Notes: generated by a model not told the origin, from the letters alone. Shown: positions 26,919-36,828, counted from the first letter of the stretch. The stretch is DNA of 64,000 nucleotides from CAIXSC01 sp046349855 (GCA_046349855.1 JAXMBM010000037.1:5809-69808); one strand, 5' to 3'. Translations and numbers: made by a program.

Positions 26919-29123
26919 TTACTGAGGCGCAAACTCCGGGTCCCCCATTTGCCAAAGCAAGAATGACCAGACGTCGGCCAGTTCCTCGTGGCGCTGACGT
27001 TTGGTCGAACCGATGCCGTGACCGGCCTGATAGTCGACACGGAACAGCACCGGCTTGCCGCTGGCCGACGCGGCCTGGAAACGGGCCGTGGTCTTGGCGG
27101 ACAGCCAGGGTTCGACCCGAGGATCGTTGATGCCGTGGGTCAACAGCAGGGCCGGATAGCGCGTACCCTCGGTGATGTGATGAAAGGTGCTCATCGCCAG
27201 CAGCGCCTGAAACTCGCCGGGCTCCTTCACCGTGCCGAACTCAGGAACGTTCGGCGGGCCGTTGAGGGTCGTTTCGAATCGCAGCATCTCGGTGCAGCCG
27301 ACGGAAATGTGCGCGGCCGCGAACAGATCGGGTCGAGCTGTGACGGAGCGACCCACAAGGATTCCACCCGCGCTGCCACCTTGTCCGGCGAGTCGTGTTG
27401 GGGACGTGTATCCCGCACTCACCAGATGCTCGGCGCACGCCAGAAAATCTTTCCATGTGTTGGGCTTGGTGTGCTTCCGTCCCGCGTGGTGCCAGGCCTT
27501 TCCCAGCACTCCGCCACCGCGTACGTGAGCGATGGCGAGCACGCCGCCGCGTTCCAGCCAGGCCAGCGAGGTGGGGCTATACCGCATCGGGGAGATGGCA
27601 CCATACGCGCCGTAGCCAGATAGCAACGTGGGGTGAGTGCCATCGCGTCGCAGGTCTCGGCGGTAGATGATCGACAACGGTACCGCGACTCCATCGTGAC
27701 TGACGACCAGCACTTCCTGCGAGGTGATCTGGTCTGGCGCGTCGAACTTGCCTAGAGGAAGCAGTTCCGTGTCGCTCCAGGTCCGGGAGCTCGGATCGTA
27801 GCGGTACAGGCGACCGGCGCGGGTCCACGATTCGGTCTTGATCAGCACGCCATCTACGTCGACGCTGGCGGCTGCCACCGTGGCCGACGGTTCCCCGGCA
27901 GGCAAGGGGAGCGGAGAGGATGCGCTTGGAGCCTCGTAGGCCAGACGCAGGATCTTGCGCGGAACGCCGTCCAACAGTTCGACGTAGAGAGCGTCGCGCG
28001 CGGCGCTCAGCGAGCGGACCACGTACGGGCCGGGCGGCACGACCACTTCGGCCGCAGCCAACTCGGGCGCCGCCAGGCGAGTGCGTACGACCTGGAAACG
28101 CGGAGCGTTGTGCGCGGTCAGGAGAAACACGTCGTCGCCGTGCACTTCGAACGCCGTCACCTGATCTTCGCGGCCGCAGATTTTCTTCCAGCGGATGTCT
28201 GGCCGACCCAGATCCGCTTGGGGGGCCGCATAGAGCGACAGGTCGGTTTCATCGCCATGTTTGACCTGGCCGATGGCCCAGGTGGAACCGGCCGGGAGCA
28301 GCACGGCCGGAAAATCCATCTCGGCCATCTCCGGCGCACCGGCGGCACCCGCCGCGAAGATCAGTCCATCCGCTTCGACGTTGGTCCCGAGAACATGCCG
28401 GAAAGCCTGCGTGTACTTGTATCCGTCCGCGGCGGGAGCCTCGGGCGGCAACCGACGGCGCCGGCTGTAGACAAACGACTGTCCGTCGGGATGCCAGCAG
28501 GGCTGCGCATACTCTGCTTCCAGCCGATCGATCGCCACCGCCAGATCGCGGGAGGAGGCGAGATCGAGCACCTTGAGGGTCGTCTGTTCTGAACCGGACG
28601 CGGCGAAACCGTACAGCAACTTCGTACCGTCAGGCGAGACGCAGAAGAAGCTGAGCGAGAAGTGGACTTGGGGAGCCGGCTTGGGAAACGTCTCGGGATC
28701 GACCAGCAGCTGCTCGTGCCCCGAGCTGGCGTCGCGCCGGTAGATCTTGGCGACATTTTCGCCTGCCCGCTGCTTGAAATAGAACAGATCGCCGTTGGCA
28801 CGCGGGGTGATACCGAAGATCGAGTGCGGCGTGCCGGCGTCGAGTTCGACGATGCGGGCGAACAGGGCGTCGCGGCCGCGCAGGGCTCCGAGCGTGCGCC
28901 GCGCAAGATCGGCCTGAGCCCGAACCCATTGCTGCACGTCGTCGCGCTGAAAGTCCTCCATGTACCGATAAGGGTCGGCGATCGTCGTGCCATGATAATG
29001 GTCGGTGACGATCTTGACTGGCGCGATCGGCGGTGTCTCACCCATGGCGATGCCGAGTACTCCTCCGCCGACAACGACGGACGATGCAAGGAGACGAACA
29101 ACAAGGGTCAGGTGGTGGCTCAT
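26919..29123 (-). CDS. Prolyl oligopeptidase family S9 serine peptidase
   Basis: A roughly 734-residue exported or periplasmic peptidase cleaving after proline in short peptides. It has the N-terminal segment DPYRYMEDFQ, a beta-propeller, then an alpha/beta-hydrolase domain with GQGGSAGGILVG (catalytic Ser), a late GINDPRVEPW (Asp) and QAGHGIGSTK (His). Three in-frame starts exist (29141 GTG, 29132, 29123). I choose 29123 because it directly precedes the leader (VVRLLASSVVVGGG). It is convergent with the lactonase gene and 30 nt downstream of the DUF1501 gene. Confidence 0.87.
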   Translation of the reverse strand: MSHHLTLVVRLLASSVVVGGGVLGIAMGETPPIAPVKIVTDHYHGTTIADPYRYMEDFQRDDVQQWVRAQADLARRTLGALRGRDALFARIVELDAGTPHSIFGITPRANGDLFYFKQRAGENVAKIYRRDASSGHEQLLVDPETFPKPAPQVHFSLSFFCVSPDGTKLLYGFAASGSEQTTLKVLDLASSRDLAVAIDRLEAEYAQPCWHPDGQSFVYSRRRRLPPEAPAADGYKYTQAFRHVLGTNVEADGLIFAAGAAGAPEMAEMDFPAVLLPAGSTWAIGQVKHGDETDLSLYAAPQADLGRPDIRWKKICGREDQVTAFEVHGDDVFLLTAHNAPRFQVVRTRLAAPELAAAEVVVPPGPYVVRSLSAARDALYVELLDGVPRKILRLAYEAPSASSPLPLPAGEPSATVAAASVDVDGVLIKTESWTRAGRLYRYDPSSRTWSDTELLPLGKFDAPDQITSQEVLVVSHDGVAVPLSIIYRRDLRRDGTHPTLLSGYGAYGAISPMRYSPTSLAWLERGGVLAIAHVRGGGVLGKAWHHAGRKHTKPNTWKDFLACAEHLVSAGYTSPTRLAGQGGSAGGILVGRSVTARPDLFAAAHISVGCTEMLRFETTLNGPPNVPEFGTVKEPGEFQALLAMSTFHHITEGTRYPALLLTHGINDPRVEPWLSAKTTARFQAASASGKPVLFRVDYQAGHGIGSTKRQRHEELADVWSFLLWQMGDPEFAPQ

Positions 29124-29153
29124 GCGACCCATTGTAGCCACGTCGCTCGTGCC

Positions 29154-30515
29154 TTACGCCAATTCCGGGATGTGATCGCCGTACGAGATGCGAACGGGTC
29201 GGCCGGCGCGGTCGAGAAAAGTCTGGCGATAGTCGATGCCCAGATGGTGGAAGATCATGGAACGGAAGTTCTCGGGGGTGAGTTCGCGCTGGATGGGATG
29301 TTCGCCCAGGGCGTTGGTCGCGCCGATCACCTGACCCATCCTTTTACCGCCGCCCGAGACGAGGATGGACATGGCATGTGGCCAGTGGTCGCGGCCCCAG
29401 TTCGTGCCGCCTCCGCGGCGCGGTTGGGTATTGCCGCGCGGCGTCCGGCCGAATTCGCCGGTAACGATGACCAGGACCTGTTCGTCGAGTCCACGTTGGT
29501 ACAGATCTTCGATCAGTGCCGTGACCCCCTGGTCGAGTCCGGGAAGTCGTTCGCGCATTGCGGTGGGGAGATCGCCGTTCACCGCATGGTCGTCCCAGTT
29601 ATAGACCTCCTTGCCACCGGGCACTCCCACCGTCACCAGGCTCACTCCCGCCTCGACAAGGCGGCGAGCCAGCAACGCCTGTTGTGCCCAGCCCTCGCCG
29701 TATCGCTGGCGAGTGGCTTCTGATTCTCGCGACAGGTCGAACGCCGTGCGCGCCCGATCGCTGGCCAGGATGTCGAAGGCCTGACGGTTGAATTCGTCGA
29801 GCGATTGGGCGGCGCCGCCGTGGATGCGTGCGCGGAACTGATCGAAGGCCGTGAGCAGTTGACGGCGATCTTCCAGCCGGCGGCCCTCCACCGTGGCGGT
29901 CGCGTTCGGCAGCCCACGTTCGCTGACCGTCGGCGGCCGGAACTGATTTCCCCAGTAACCTGTGGCGGTGGTGGGGACGTAGCTGTAGTGTGTTGCGCCC
30001 ATGCCGCAGGCGACCGGCATTCCGTTCCGGCATTGTCCGAACACGCGCTGGACGACGGCCCCCATTTCGGGATGCACCGACTCGTTCTTGCCTTCGTCCC
30101 AGTTCGGATATCCGCTCATCATGACCGGAATGCCGTCGTTATGGCCGGCGAACTTGTGGGAGCAGGAGCGGATGAGCGTGAACTTATCGGCGATCTTGGC
30201 GTGCAACGGCAGCAGTTCGCAGATATCGATACCGGGGACATTGGTCGCGATGGGGCGAAACGGCCCGCGCACGTCGCTGACTGCCTGAGGCTTCAGGTCG
30301 TAGGTTTCCAGATGGGAAGGGCCACCGTTCTGCCAGAGCAGGATGACCGACTTACCCGACGGTGTGGCCCGGTACTCGCTGGTTTCACCGGTGGCCGCCT
30401 GCAGTCGCAGTTGGTCGGCCAGCGACATGCCACCCGCCAGGGCGCCGACTTGCAGCACATTCCTTCGAGTGATGCCGTTACGGAAGCGAAACGTGTCGGT
30501 GAGCAGCTGGAGCAT
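29154..30515 (-). CDS. DUF1501 domain protein (sulfatase-like fold), Tat-like leader
   Basis: A 453-residue exported protein, very common in planctomycetes. It has a leader with GITRRNVLQVGALAGG, then VILLWQNGGPSHLETYD and HNDGIPVMMSG. Near the end come VTGEFGRTPRGN and HWPHAMSILVSGGG, the conserved DUF1501 blocks. The fold is alkaline phosphatase/sulfatase-like, and the biochemical function is unknown. In planctomycetes these genes often sit beside DUF1549/DUF1553 cytochrome-like genes; none is here. Confidence 0.88.
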   Translation of the reverse strand: MLQLLTDTFRFRNGITRRNVLQVGALAGGMSLADQLRLQAATGETSEYRATPSGKSVILLWQNGGPSHLETYDLKPQAVSDVRGPFRPIATNVPGIDICELLPLHAKIADKFTLIRSCSHKFAGHNDGIPVMMSGYPNWDEGKNESVHPEMGAVVQRVFGQCRNGMPVACGMGATHYSYVPTTATGYWGNQFRPPTVSERGLPNATATVEGRRLEDRRQLLTAFDQFRARIHGGAAQSLDEFNRQAFDILASDRARTAFDLSRESEATRQRYGEGWAQQALLARRLVEAGVSLVTVGVPGGKEVYNWDDHAVNGDLPTAMRERLPGLDQGVTALIEDLYQRGLDEQVLVIVTGEFGRTPRGNTQPRRGGGTNWGRDHWPHAMSILVSGGGKRMGQVIGATNALGEHPIQRELTPENFRSMIFHHLGIDYRQTFLDRAGRPVRISYGDHIPELA

Positions 30516-30689
30516 GGAGGGCCTCGGCAGGCAGAAACCGTAGCGGCAGGCGAGCGGCAGTCGAAGCAGGAATCAAGCGGTCTCGCCAACCTACCAGAAC
30601 CCGCCATCACGAACAACAGAAACCCATTCCCCCAAAGTCGTGGACCACTCCGTGGTCCAACGCCGATTCCCACCCCGCGTCGTAATCCA

Positions 30690-30845
30690 CCCCCCAAGAT
30701 TCCCGCCCCCAAGATTCCCACCCCACAAGATTCCCGCCCCCAAGATTCCCACCCCCAAGATTCCCACCCCCACAAGATTCCCACCCCCCAAGATTCCCAC
30801 CCCCAAGATTCCCACCCCCAAGATTCCCACCCCCCGATTCCCCCC
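30690..30845. repeat. Minisatellite of about 15-16 bp
   Basis: About ten copies of caagattcccacccc, with unit lengths of 14 to 17 bp. All six frames show artefactual Gly/Val/Ile or Pro-rich reading frames here. It lies upstream of the DUF1501 gene (divergent side) and downstream of nothing coding. Confidence 0.85.
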
Positions 30846-31017
30846 TCGCAATCCACCCCGCAAGCTTCTGCAAGAACCATAGCAAGATCGAGTTCCGCAT
30901 CCGAGCGATCAACCTACCGACTCACTACATCCGGGCGCCTGCGACACGACAGCACCTTCTGTGGTGAGGGTAGGCATCCACCGAGTCGACCTCCCGGCGA
31001 TTCAGCTTAGGAATCCG

Positions 31018-31155
31018 CTACCGGCCCGTGGCCAGTTGTCCGAGGCTCAGTTCCAGCTCGCTTGCTCGACAACTCACCGAGTGCAGTTTGCCCCGATTCT
31101 TCTTCGTGTCATGCGACCGGCGGAATGTCTTGCCGTCGGGCGCCAGCAGTACCGC
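31018..31155 (-). pseudogene. Fragment of an ISAs1-type transposase
   Basis: The frame reads LLAPDGKTFRRSHD, then GKLHSVSCRASELELSLGQ, which resembles the IDGKTLRRS ... ALHLVSAWA ... LGQ block of ISAs1/H-repeat transposases. Only about 45 residues remain, with no start and no flanking terminal repeats seen. The surrounding 30850-31416 holds nothing else that I can call apart from a short duplication at 31138-31185. Confidence 0.5.
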
Positions 31156-31416
31156 ATCGTCGCCAGCAGTACCGCATCGTCGCCAGCGGCGGCCATCGCT
31201 GCCTGGCTTTCCCATGCGAAGGGAAGGGCCATTCCCCACAGCGGCCGGCTACGAGACGCGTGTCACCGTCATCGCAGAAAAGAACAAGAAATTTCGGACC
31301 GCCAATCCCTTTATGAGATAGAGCGACGGACGCCCGTGACTCTCATTTGCCGGAGCGTCTGTCGGGGTTGGCCGTTCCACTTCTCGTTCTCTCTCTCAAT
31401 CCAGGAGGTACTCGCC

Positions 31417-32484
31417 ATGCACAATACAGTCTTCTTTGGACCGGCGGTTGTGGACATTCACGTGAAGATCCTGGCTGCCGTCTGGCGATCCCTGACGCGC
31501 TTCTGGCCCGCCAAGCTCGACGCCTGGTTCAACATCCAGCTCGGTGGCGCGATCTGCCACGCTGCGGCGGCGTACCAGCTGGTCGCCGGCGACCATCCGC
31601 TCGCCGTGCCGCTCGTGGCCGCCGACGTCCTGGGGAATGTGGTCGAGGAGCTGCTGTCCAAGAAGTTCGACGTCCGCCGCGCCAACGTCGCCGATGCGAC
31701 TCGCCTGTCGCTGATTCTGCCGCAACCGACCAATCCGGGCGCCACGACCGCGATCACCTGCCGACCGAATATCACGCTGACCGCCGCGCACGACAGCGTC
31801 GCGCCGTATCTGGCTCATGCCAGGTCACTGTTCCTCGGCTCGTTCGAAGCGCGGCACACGGAACTCCTCGAACGGATTCTCGACATGTTCACCGGCACGA
31901 CCTATCTGATGGTCACGCGCAGCCAGCTCCAGGACCGCGAGCGGACGCGCGCACTCCTGAAACGCGTCACGTACGTCCAGATGAACGCCGCCGAACTCCG
32001 GGACTTCACGGGAAAGGCATCGATCATCGAAGGCATCGCCTCCCTGCGGGCCGAGGGCTGTCAGTCGATCATCGTGACCGATGGCCCGTATGGTGTGGTC
32101 GCCTATGCGGCCGGGCGCTGGTGGTATGCGTCGAGCCTGGCCGTGGAACTGGTCAGCGACATCGGTGGCGGTGATACGGTTGGCGGGGCGATCCTTGGCG
32201 GCGTGGCGCGAGGCAGGGACTTTGGCGACGTCCTGCGCTGCGCCATGGCGGTGGCTGCGAAAAAGGTGTCTCACGCGTCGACTTACGGCACCTGGGAGGA
32301 ACTGCGGCAGTTCTACCACACGACGCCCCATCTCCCGCCGCGGCCTGCCAAACGCACGCTGGCGATTGAACACGTCGTGGCCGCCGCCATGAGCCACCCC
32401 ATCATGACGACTGCCATCGGCTCGACCGCGGCCCTGATCGCGCTGATTGGCGCGGCGTACGGCTCGGTGTTCGTCGGCGTATAA
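31417..32484 (+). CDS. PfkB-family (ribokinase-like) sugar kinase with C-terminal hydrophobic tail
   Basis: A 355-residue protein. A strong ribosome site (AGGAGG at 31403-31408) sets the start at 31417. It has the family opening FFGPAVVDIHV, a QLGGAICHAAAAYQ glycine turn, an NAAELRDFTG segment (the usual N..E), and the second signature DIGGGDTVGGAILGG, where the catalytic-base Asp is kept but the motif reads GGGD instead of GAGD. The last 40 residues (PIMTTAIGSTAALIALIGAAYG) look like a membrane helix, unusual for the family. The substrate is unknown. Confidence 0.75.
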   Translation: MHNTVFFGPAVVDIHVKILAAVWRSLTRFWPAKLDAWFNIQLGGAICHAAAAYQLVAGDHPLAVPLVAADVLGNVVEELLSKKFDVRRANVADATRLSLILPQPTNPGATTAITCRPNITLTAAHDSVAPYLAHARSLFLGSFEARHTELLERILDMFTGTTYLMVTRSQLQDRERTRALLKRVTYVQMNAAELRDFTGKASIIEGIASLRAEGCQSIIVTDGPYGVVAYAAGRWWYASSLAVELVSDIGGGDTVGGAILGGVARGRDFGDVLRCAMAVAAKKVSHASTYGTWEELRQFYHTTPHLPPRPAKRTLAIEHVVAAAMSHPIMTTAIGSTAALIALIGAAYGSVFVGV

Positions 32485-32690
32485 GCCAACGGACAGGATC
32501 GCGGCGGCAGCCGCGACGGAATGCCAATTCACGCGCGAGCCGCCGCTCGCGTGCACCCGCTAGTTCGGCGGCGGATCGACGCCGACGCGGAATCCGTCCC
32601 GCATGGCCTTGCGCTGGCACGGCATATCGGGGACGAGTCGCGCCAGCCAGCAAGGTACGTCCCTGCCATCCTTGCCGCAAGACTTACATG

Positions 32691-32993
32691 ATGTCCGCAT
32701 CGTCGGTCACCGCGATCCGCAGCAAAACAAGCGCCGGAGCAAGAGCAACCACGAATTACACGGAGGACACGGATAAGACAAACAAGTGGTGACGTCGTCC
32801 CGCGATCAACGCTTTCCCAGAAGGCGCGGCCGATGACTTGATCCGTGTCATCCGTGTTATCCGTGGTCAAAGCCCCCTGGGTGAAGCCGCACATTAACCC
32901 GGACCCGCAACCAATCGGAGCGATCAATGATGCAAGATCGCTCGGCATCGAACTGAGGACGGATCAACACGGTTAGCGTTCAAGCCGGCGAAC
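32691..32993 (+). repeat. 303-bp dispersed direct repeat, copy 2
   Basis: It matches 5595-5897 with about six substitutions. It lies in the 775-bp gap between the kinase and the first NACHT-FGE gene (32485-33259), which otherwise shows no convincing gene. It may mark the left edge of the accessory region. Confidence 0.85.
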
Positions 32994-33259
32994 AAGGGAT
33001 AATCGCCGCCGCCTGTTTTTGGTTCTTGCAGACGCTTGTCGATCGTCGTTGACCTTCGCACCCGCGAGTGGAAAAGGAGTCGCATCATGTGTCGTCAACC
33101 TGCGGCAGGTCCGCTGTTTTGCGGCCCCGCTGTTGGGTATCCTGGCCGGTGCGGCCGCGACGCTCAACAACCACGGCGTGAGTCTGGAAGTCGTCGGGGA
33201 TCGCGAGTGACTCGTCACGCTCGCCGGGCTGAGTTCGGGCATTCGTGTACGGGACGACC

Positions 33260-35893
33260 ATGACCACCATGACGACCACCAGGCTGACGCGCTCGCCGCC
33301 TAACGGCGTGCCACCGTTCCTGGTCGGGCAGGGGATTCGGCAGTTAACCGCCGACGGCGATCCGTGGCCGTACCTCAAGCCCGACTATTTCCGCGCGCGC
33401 CGCTCGGGGGCGGTCGTGAGCGTCGAGGCTGACGCGCGACAGGCCGCCGCCTGGACGTCGCTCGAACGCGATTCGGTTGTCGCGGGCGTTTGTACGCCGG
33501 ACCATCCGTTCCGGCGCCTCGTCGTGACGACCGACGCCGGGATCGGTAAGAGCGTCAACTTGGAATGGTTGCAGTACGCGATCCACGGTCGCGTCGGCCT
33601 GACAACCGCCTTCGTGGTGAATCTGGGCGCCGTCCGCACCGACGCCGCCCATTTTCTTGAGGATGTCCTGGTTTCCGACTTTCGCCGTCGGCTCGATGAT
33701 GAAAAGCTCGACGAGCGGGCGGCGGCCGACCACCTGCGGCGGCTGCGCAAGCGCGGCGACCTCGTGCTGTTGTTCGACGAACTGGATCAGATCGCGGCGC
33801 ATAGTCTCGGCGCCTCGCTGCTGAAAAACTTGCTCGGCGATCCCAAGTGGGCGCGCTGCGCGATCGTGATCGCGGGCCGGCCCCACGCGCTCAACGCCTT
33901 CAAGGACGACCTGTTTCCGGGGCGCGAATGGCGGTTCGTGCAGCTGGACGAGTTCACACCGCCGCAGCAGAAGACGTTCCTCGGCGAACGTCTGTACGAG
34001 CGAATCCGCAAAGAGTCCGAGGCGCGGGAGATCCTCAGCGTGCCCCGAGTGTTGTACTACCTGCGGAAGCTGGGGGCCGACGAGGTGGCTGGGATACGCA
34101 CGCCGAGCGACGTTTATTGGCGGGCGCTGCGGCACATGGTGCGGGACGGGTTGAGCAGCGATGCGGCGAGCCGACTCGCGTTGTTCGGACAAACCGAACG
34201 GCCGCCGGAGATTACGGACCCGCAGGTGGAACGCGCGTTCAAGTTGTTGGGCGCCATCGCCTGGGAAATGCTGTGGAGTCCCGATCCCGATTTGCGGGGC
34301 GAAGCCGCCGACGCGCCCAACTTCAATCGGGTGGAAGGAGTCTCGGCGCTCAGGCGGTTCCGCGAACGGCTCTACCGGCGGTTCTCGGATCTGGAGTACG
34401 ACAAGACGGGCCTGAAGGAGTTGGATCACGATCTGGAATGTCTGAAGGCGATGAACACCGCGCTCAGCCACGGCGTGATCGATTCGCCGGGCTTCACGCC
34501 CGTGCTCTGGCGGAACCGATCGCTGCAGGAATTCTTCGCCGCCTTCTGGCTGGCGCAGCATTCGACGCCCGACGACGCCGCTCGCCTGCGTGATTGGGTG
34601 GTGATCCCGGGCGAGCCGCGTGGCGACGCGTGCTACTGGATCTGGCGGTACCTGGTGGAGATGCCGAGTGAATCGCCGCACGACGCCTGCGATCCCGAGG
34701 CCTGGACGCGGTCGGTCGAGCCCCTGTACGCGCCGGGGACAAACGACCTGCCGAAGACGCGCCGCTCGAACGAGATGATCTATCGTTCGTGGGCGCAGCT
34801 GCAGCGTTACAACCTCACGAATCAAGGCCATGCCCGCCGCGTGCTCGGCGCGTTCCTGGGCGAGTTTGAGTCAATCCTGCGCGGCGATCAGGGGGATGCG
34901 CGCCGTGACGCGGCGCGGGACTTTATCGACAAATTCCAAGACATCCCCGCCGGCTCGTTCCGCATGGGGACACCTTCGGAGAAACAAGGAACCAGCGACG
35001 AAGAGCGAGAATCCATTCAGCAAATGTTACAACGTCTGCGAGACCCGGCGGTGGCCGAGGCGGAACTCTTCAGCATGTGGCCCAAGCCACGCGGACGACA
35101 GGAACAGGCGTCCCAGGATGCCAACCGTCGCTGGTGGAACGATGTCATCGCTCGGCAGGATGTTGACGCGGTCCTACGTGCATACCGCTCGACGGACGAA
35201 TCTCCCGAGGAACGACGCCAGGTGATCGCGGCGTTTCAACTCAACCGCTACCCGACGCTCAACGCCTGGTACCGGTTGTTTGATCCGTCACATGGGCTGC
35301 GCGTCGGCGATCCGGTCGACACGTACCGGCGAGTGAGCGGGACCGATGACCGGCCGGCCATTTTCATCAGCTACTTTGACGCCTGGGTCTTCTGCCAATG
35401 GGCACATTGGGCTGGACAAGGTTGCCGATTGCCGTTCGAGAACGAATGGGAATACGCCTGCAAGGCCTGTGCCGTCTGCTCGCTCGAAGCGTCCTGCCCC
35501 GAGGGCGGCCCTTGCGATTGGAACTACGGGTGGGGCGATGAGTTTGACGAGCGGCGCTGCACCGCGGATCAGGCTTGGGAATCAGGCTCGACGACGGCGC
35601 CGCGCGACGTCGATCGGGACCAACCGGTGGGCCACCGCAATGGGTTTGGAATGGTCGACATGAACGGCAATGTGTGGGAATGGTGCCTGGACCGATACCG
35701 CTGGGAGTACAAGCGAGACGACACCGACGAACAACCCTATGTCACCGCCCGCGTGCTGCGTGGCGGGTCCTGGCTCAACGTACCTCACGGCGTGCGTTCC
35801 TCGATCCGCAACGGCGATCCTCCCTCGACCTCCTGTGTCAACACTGGTTTTCGCGTGTGTCGTGTGGTGTGCGTGGCCAGGGGCTCTTCCTGA
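33260..35893 (+). CDS. STAND/NACHT-type NTPase with C-terminal FGE-fold DGR target domain (target 1)
   Basis: An 877-residue predicted sensor. After an N-terminal region of about 85 residues comes an NTPase domain with Walker A DAGIGKS (residues 92-98) and Walker B LVLLFDELDQ (168-177), then AGRPHALNAF and a helical region with LWRNRSLQEFFAAFWL, a typical NACHT C-terminal block. From about residue 560 an FGE/SUMF1-like domain follows (PAGSFRMGTPSE, NRYPTLNAWYRL, GMVDMNGNVWEW, RVLRGGSW, FRVCRVVC). The Cys pair needed for formylglycine formation is absent, so the fold is a binding scaffold. The last 50 codons are the variable repeat VR1. I use ATG 33260; a GTG lies 15 nt upstream. Confidence 0.88.
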   Translation: MTTMTTTRLTRSPPNGVPPFLVGQGIRQLTADGDPWPYLKPDYFRARRSGAVVSVEADARQAAAWTSLERDSVVAGVCTPDHPFRRLVVTTDAGIGKSVNLEWLQYAIHGRVGLTTAFVVNLGAVRTDAAHFLEDVLVSDFRRRLDDEKLDERAAADHLRRLRKRGDLVLLFDELDQIAAHSLGASLLKNLLGDPKWARCAIVIAGRPHALNAFKDDLFPGREWRFVQLDEFTPPQQKTFLGERLYERIRKESEAREILSVPRVLYYLRKLGADEVAGIRTPSDVYWRALRHMVRDGLSSDAASRLALFGQTERPPEITDPQVERAFKLLGAIAWEMLWSPDPDLRGEAADAPNFNRVEGVSALRRFRERLYRRFSDLEYDKTGLKELDHDLECLKAMNTALSHGVIDSPGFTPVLWRNRSLQEFFAAFWLAQHSTPDDAARLRDWVVIPGEPRGDACYWIWRYLVEMPSESPHDACDPEAWTRSVEPLYAPGTNDLPKTRRSNEMIYRSWAQLQRYNLTNQGHARRVLGAFLGEFESILRGDQGDARRDAARDFIDKFQDIPAGSFRMGTPSEKQGTSDEERESIQQMLQRLRDPAVAEAELFSMWPKPRGRQEQASQDANRRWWNDVIARQDVDAVLRAYRSTDESPEERRQVIAAFQLNRYPTLNAWYRLFDPSHGLRVGDPVDTYRRVSGTDDRPAIFISYFDAWVFCQWAHWAGQGCRLPFENEWEYACKACAVCSLEASCPEGGPCDWNYGWGDEFDERRCTADQAWESGSTTAPRDVDRDQPVGHRNGFGMVDMNGNVWEWCLDRYRWEYKRDDTDEQPYVTARVLRGGSWLNVPHGVRSSIRNGDPPSTSCVNTGFRVCRVVCVARGSS
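35744..35879 (+). repeat. DGR variable repeat VR1
   Basis: This 136-nt segment aligns without gaps to the template repeat at 36119-36254 with 12 substitutions, each at a template adenine (A to C, T or G). The first 30 and last 35 nt are identical. It encodes the end of target 1 from TARVLRGGSW to RVVCVA. Confidence 0.95.
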
Positions 35894-35923
35894 AAACCTT
35901 CCACCCTTTTGTCCTGTCCGCGA

Positions 35924-35936
35924 CCGGCGCAGCCGG
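35924..35936 (+). other. GC hairpin downstream of VR1
   Basis: CCGGC-GCA-GCCGG, 31 nt after the stop codon of target 1, followed by gcgcgagaaaaaatc. The same stem occurs after VR2 and VR3. DGRs such as that of Bordetella phage need a hairpin near the VR 3' end for homing. A terminator role is also possible. Confidence 0.6.
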
Positions 35937-36118
35937 GCGCGCGAGAAAAAATCTTTGCGACCCCGTCGCGGCAGGGCGGGGCTACGTGGTAGCGCAGCCG
36001 GGCGCGCGCGAGATCATTCTTGAGTGACTTCATTTGGCGTGTGCCACTGTTTGCCGCCCGCGCTTGTCACAACCTGCGGGTTACCGGTACACTCATTGCT
36101 AAAGGGTGACCGATCGTA

Positions 36119-36254
36119 ACCGCCCGCGTGCTGCGTGGCGGGTCCTGGAACAACGAACCTCACAACGTGCGTTCCTCGATCCGCAACGACAATCATCCCT
36201 CGAACTCCAATGACAACACTGGTTTTCGCGTGTGTCGTGTGGTGTGCGTGGCCA
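36119..36254 (+). repeat. DGR template repeat (TR)
   Basis: A non-coding donor copy lying between target 1 and the Avd gene. It is Asn-rich if translated (WNNEP, NDNHPSNSNDN) because AAC/AAT codons sit at variable positions, the usual TR design. It aligns to VR1, VR2 and VR3 over 136 nt. Downstream it diverges from the VRs (ggccaaggctctg against ggccaggggctctt), consistent with distinct IMH* and IMH ends. There is no start codon with a ribosome site, so this is not taken as a gene. Confidence 0.95.
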
Positions 36255-36477
36255 AGGCTCTGAAGTGGTGCGTGGTTTTCGGACGAGCATCCGAGTGTTC
36301 ACGGACGCTCGGAGAGTAGAGTCGCGCGACAGTGCGGCTCGGTCCTGGAAGAGCCCAGATCGGCGTCCTGCGTCGGCCTCAGGCTGGCCAAAGGAATCGT
36401 GGGGCTGGCGGGGCTAGTAGGCCGCGAGGTTCGAACGCCCCGCTGCCCTTTATCCTCTCGCCCTTTGAGGCCTGTTG

Positions 36478-36828
36478 ATGCCCGCATCCCAAGAGCTCGC
36501 GATCATCACGCGGTCGTACGACTTCCTCATCTGGATCTTGGGTCATACGGCCAAGTTTCCACGTTCCCATCGACATGGATTGGGACAGCGGCTGGAGAAC
36601 CATCTGCTGGATTTCCATGACTTGCTGATCGAAGCCAAGTTCTCCGCCGACAAAGTCGACATTCTGCGACGGGCCGGCCTGCGACTTGAGCAGGCCCGGC
36701 TCGTCGTGCGGCTCTCGAAGGATCTCCGCCTGCTGGCTTTCGGCAGTCACGAGCATGCGAGCAAGGAGTTTCAAGAGCTTTCGCGTCAGCTCGCCGCCTG
36801 GCGGCGCAGCGTCGAGAGGCGAACATGA
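36478..36828 (+). CDS. avd: DGR accessory protein, Avd-like four-helix bundle
   Basis: A 116-residue basic helical protein. The opening SQELAIITRSYDFLIWILGHTAKFPR and the HRHGLGQRLENHLLD segment match the Avd/23S rRNA intervening-protein-like family that accompanies DGR reverse transcriptases. Avd pentamers bind the reverse transcriptase and TR RNA. The stop overlaps the reverse-transcriptase ATG (ATGA), showing translational coupling. The start is ATG 36478. It appears intact, unlike the reverse transcriptase. Confidence 0.88.
   Translation: MPASQELAIITRSYDFLIWILGHTAKFPRSHRHGLGQRLENHLLDFHDLLIEAKFSADKVDILRRAGLRLEQARLVVRLSKDLRLLAFGSHEHASKEFQELSRQLAAWRRSVERRT

Noticed and set aside
30640..30912. 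Gly/Val/Ile-rich or Pro-rich small proteins
   Set aside because: Translation of a minisatellite; no starts with ribosome sites.
33260..35893. Sulfatase-activating formylglycine enzyme
   Set aside because: The FGE-fold domain lacks the active-site Cys pair and its ligand loop is the DGR variable region.
36128..36319. Small FGE-like protein from the template repeat
   Set aside because: It has no ribosome site and is the translation of the non-coding TR.
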